Of a stretch of 64,000 nucleotides of DNA, positions 62,203 to 64,000 are shown one piece after another. This stretch comes from Peptococcus simiae (GTDB taxonomy: Bacteria > Bacillota > Peptococcia > Peptococcales > Peptococcaceae), in NCBI RefSeq assembly GCF_046097595.1, contig NZ_JBJUVG010000001.1:285584-349583 (forward strand), in the 5' to 3' direction. Each line of letters begins with the position of its first letter. Within the stretch, counting starts at the first letter, position 1. The position numbers were made by a program, and so were the translations under genes. The notes under the pieces are model-generated. The model did not search any database. It was not told the DNA's origin and saw only the letters and a list, made by a program, of their open reading frames with translations.

Positions 62203-63849
62203 ATGTTAAATAAGGTAAGTTCTAAAATAGAGAGTAATATAAATAAATATAAAGATAAATCCTTTATTATTAGCAGCAAATGTAATATCACTTATGCACA
62301 AATTGGAGAATTTATAAATAAATATAATCAAAAAATGAAAGATGCCGAAATAGAGAAAGGAGCTGTTGTTATAATTGATGTATCAGATAGAATTCTTTAT
62401 ATTCAATTAATTATTGCTACAATATTGTCAGGAAGAATTGTAGCACATGGTAATGCTCGTATTTCTCAACCAGAAGAATATATAGGCAAAACAGCACAAG
62501 CAAAAATTACTCAAGCGAATTTGAGTGGCTCTGAGGATTACATTATAGATAAGATTAATAGTTTAAAAGCTGAGATCTCATTAGAAGAAGTTGCCTTTAT
62601 TCTGGAAACATCAGGTAGTACTGGTGAACCTAAGCCTTGTTTTTTACCTATAAATGCAATAAGTCGAATGATGAATGGGTTTGGTTTTTTTAATATTAAC
62701 TCTAGCAATGTACATCTTTTCAGTGTTCAACCAAATTTTGGTGCAGCAACAATTGATATTTGGGGGACGATTCTTAATGGAGGAAGTTTAGTAATTACAA
62801 AAAATATAGTGCCAACACAGGAAGAAATAATAAAATCAATTAAGCAGGCTGGAGTTAATTTTCTTAACTTATCAGCTCCTATGTTTCGTATTATTTTGGA
62901 ATTTCAACCAGAAATATTAAATAAAGTCAGTACGATTGTTATTTCTGGAGATTTTTTCCCGTTTGATAAATACAAAGACAAAATAGTTCAAAAATCCTCC
63001 AGAATCATTCACGCTCTTGGTTGTTCTGAGTATGGGTCTCTTGTAGCAGCACATATAGTAAGTGAAGAAGAGCTTATAGCTTCAAAATCATATATAAGTG
63101 TAGGCAAAGGATTTGCTGGTTCTACTGTATTGGTAGTCTCTAGACAAGATAACGGACAATACGTAATGGCAGAAAAAGGGGAGTTAGCGATAAATGGAGA
63201 CGGGCTTGCTGTTAACCTTTTAAAAACAAGAATAAATAATGTAGAAGGATGCTGGTATCTTACTAATGATAACGCATTAATAGAAAATGGTAATATTATT
63301 CTATTAGGTCGAAAAAACGACGAAATAAAAGTACGAGGATTTAGAGTATCGCTCTCTGCTATACGTTCCGTTGTGTTGTCATTACCTTTTGTGGAAAATG
63401 CATATGTTCTTCCTATAGAAAATCATGAACATGGATTGGATATAATTCTATTTGTGCAATGTAACGAATCTGATTTACCCATGGAAGATATTAATAAAAA
63501 GATTAGAATGAACTTACCAAAATATATGATTCCGTCAAAAATTGTGTATGTTAAAAATATTCCTACTACAGATCGTGGTAAGACAGATAAAGTGAAGTTA
63601 ATAAAAATTCTAAAATATAAGAATAAAGATCGATATGTGAGAGGTATTAAGTTTTTTAAGGACATTAACATTGCTGAGTTACTTCCCGATAAATTTGATC
63701 CAGATCAAAATCTTATAAGTCAAGGAGTAACGTCTATAGAATTGATACGTATTTATGAGTATTGTCATAATAAAGATCCTAGAATAAGTTTAGAAAGTAT
63801 ACTTTCTATTAAGACATTTTTTGAATTGCGTAATTTAGTTGAGAGGTGA
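62203..63849 (+). CDS. NRPS adenylation-carrier didomain protein
   Basis: 548 residues. ANL adenylation domain with A3 SGSTGEPK (about 137), A4 FGAATIDIW, A5 ALGCSEYG, A7 GELAINGDG, A8 GRKNDEIKVRGFRVS and A10 TDRGKTDK (Lys460). A carrier domain follows (residues about 480-548) with the attachment Ser511 in GVTSIELIRI. The residue that aligns with Asp235 of GrsA, which holds the alpha-amino group, is Gly180, so the substrate may not be an ordinary alpha-amino acid. It looks like a loading module for the condensation-domain protein that starts 5 bp later. AGAGGGG lies ahead of the ATG. Confidence 0.9.
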   Translation: MLNKVSSKIESNINKYKDKSFIISSKCNITYAQIGEFINKYNQKMKDAEIEKGAVVIIDVSDRILYIQLIIATILSGRIVAHGNARISQPEEYIGKTAQAKITQANLSGSEDYIIDKINSLKAEISLEEVAFILETSGSTGEPKPCFLPINAISRMMNGFGFFNINSSNVHLFSVQPNFGAATIDIWGTILNGGSLVITKNIVPTQEEIIKSIKQAGVNFLNLSAPMFRIILEFQPEILNKVSTIVISGDFFPFDKYKDKIVQKSSRIIHALGCSEYGSLVAAHIVSEEELIASKSYISVGKGFAGSTVLVVSRQDNGQYVMAEKGELAINGDGLAVNLLKTRINNVEGCWYLTNDNALIENGNIILLGRKNDEIKVRGFRVSLSAIRSVVLSLPFVENAYVLPIENHEHGLDIILFVQCNESDLPMEDINKKIRMNLPKYMIPSKIVYVKNIPTTDRGKTDKVKLIKILKYKNKDRYVRGIKFFKDINIAELLPDKFDPDQNLISQGVTSIELIRIYEYCHNKDPRISLESILSIKTFFELRNLVER

Positions 63850-63854
63850 TATAA

Positions 63855-64000
63855 ATGGAAATCAAATTAAACGATATTCAAAAGGGGATTTGGTATGAAA
63901 TTGCTAATTCTGAAGATAAATCAATATATAACGAAGGCTTTTATTTAAATTCATCTAAGCAAGTAGATAGGAAAAGATTTGAAGAAGCATTTTATTCAGT
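63855..64000 (+). CDS. NRPS protein beginning with a condensation domain, 3' end missing
   Basis: The first 48 residues of a protein that runs off the right edge. LNDIQKGIWYEIANSED, then IYNEGFYLN, DRKRFEEAFYS fit the start of a condensation domain (family LSxxQ.giwy and YN.....G.lD...l..A). GAGAGG lies 9 bp before the ATG. It should join the unit held by the preceding carrier protein to a second unit. The downstream domains are unknown. Confidence 0.8.
   Translation, partial: MEIKLNDIQKGIWYEIANSEDKSIYNEGFYLNSSKQVDRKRFEEAFYS

Larger units (their letters stand above)
26177..64000 (+). mobile_element. Integrative conjugative element of the Tn1549/CTn type, left part
   Basis: The gene set RepA_N, DnaC-like, PcfB, VirD4, Maff2, VirB6-like, PrgI, VirB4, NlpC/P60, DUF4315, DUF4366, TopB and methylase/SNF2 helicase is the transfer core of Tn1549/CTn elements in Firmicutes. 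All genes are on the plus strand except the IS110 transposase. Relaxase, accessory mobilisation protein and recombinase are missing and should lie to the right. Two later insertions (IS110 and a group II intron) and a biosynthetic cargo region are nested in it. Confidence 0.93.

Noticed and set aside
26177..64000. Origin of transfer, relaxase and recombinase of the ICE
   Set aside because: Searched by eye for relaxase and serine/tyrosine recombinase motifs; none is present in the window.
1..64000. tRNA or rRNA genes
   Set aside because: No cloverleaf with TTCRANNC and CCA end and no rRNA-like stretch was recognised on either strand.

Overview
The window is a junction between two DNAs of different origin. 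Bases 1 to about 26,176 are a GC-rich Gram-positive (Bacillota-type) chromosome: there is an LPxTG-like wall protein next to a sortase, strong AGGAGG ribosome sites, a Bce-type peptide-sensing module, TenA under a TPP riboswitch and type I-E-like CRISPR repeat remnants. Bases 26,177-64,000 are strongly AT-rich and carry the left part of an integrative conjugative element (ICE) of the Tn1549/CTn type. It has split the chromosomal hsdM gene exactly at the methylase DPTCG motif. I cannot name the species; the ICE codon use resembles low-GC anaerobic Firmicutes, the host does not.

Chromosomal part: a long G5-repeat surface protein (5' end missing) with its own class B sortase; a CPBP membrane protease; a 560-bp spacer holding an inverted repeat, two degenerate CRISPR-type repeats and a TPP riboswitch that controls tenA; an XRE regulator, a ZIP metal transporter, a carboxylesterase, a YgiD-like dioxygenase, a DUF6508-like protein and a NimA/PPOX-like flavoprotein. 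On the minus strand lie the two genes of the carboxyspermidine route to spermidine (synthase and nspC). Then come an arylsulfotransferase-family protein without signal peptide, a nitroreductase, a YfcE-type phosphoesterase, two universal stress proteins, an atypical pyruvate-kinase-like protein, a hypothetical protein, a CDGSH iron-sulfur protein and a complete BceRS-BceAB-like module with a matching operator.

ICE part: RepA_N replication protein, DnaC-like ATPase, PcfB/DUF3801, a BRO/KilAC antirepressor, VirD4 coupling protein, an IS110 insertion, SSB-like protein, Maff2, VirB6-like, PrgI, VirB4, NlpC/P60 hydrolase, DUF4315, a BspA-type LRR/coiled-coil/stalk-domain surface protein, DUF4366, an AbiEi/AbiEii toxin-antitoxin pair, TopB, a cytosine methyltransferase and a giant methylase/SNF2 helicase. 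The helicase gene is cut by a group II intron (54,242-56,582) and carries an overlapping TnpV-like gene in another frame. Several terminator-like hairpins precede individual genes of this otherwise co-directional operon. The relaxase and recombinase are not in the window and should lie to the right.

Cargo (58,855 to the right edge): a tightly packed operon of MarR regulator, short UvrA-like ABC protein, EntD-type phosphopantetheinyl transferase, an adenylation-carrier didomain and the start of an NRPS condensation domain. This looks like a self-transmissible nonribosomal-peptide cluster with a built-in DNA-protection/self-resistance gene. It is the most interesting system in the window and continues beyond it.
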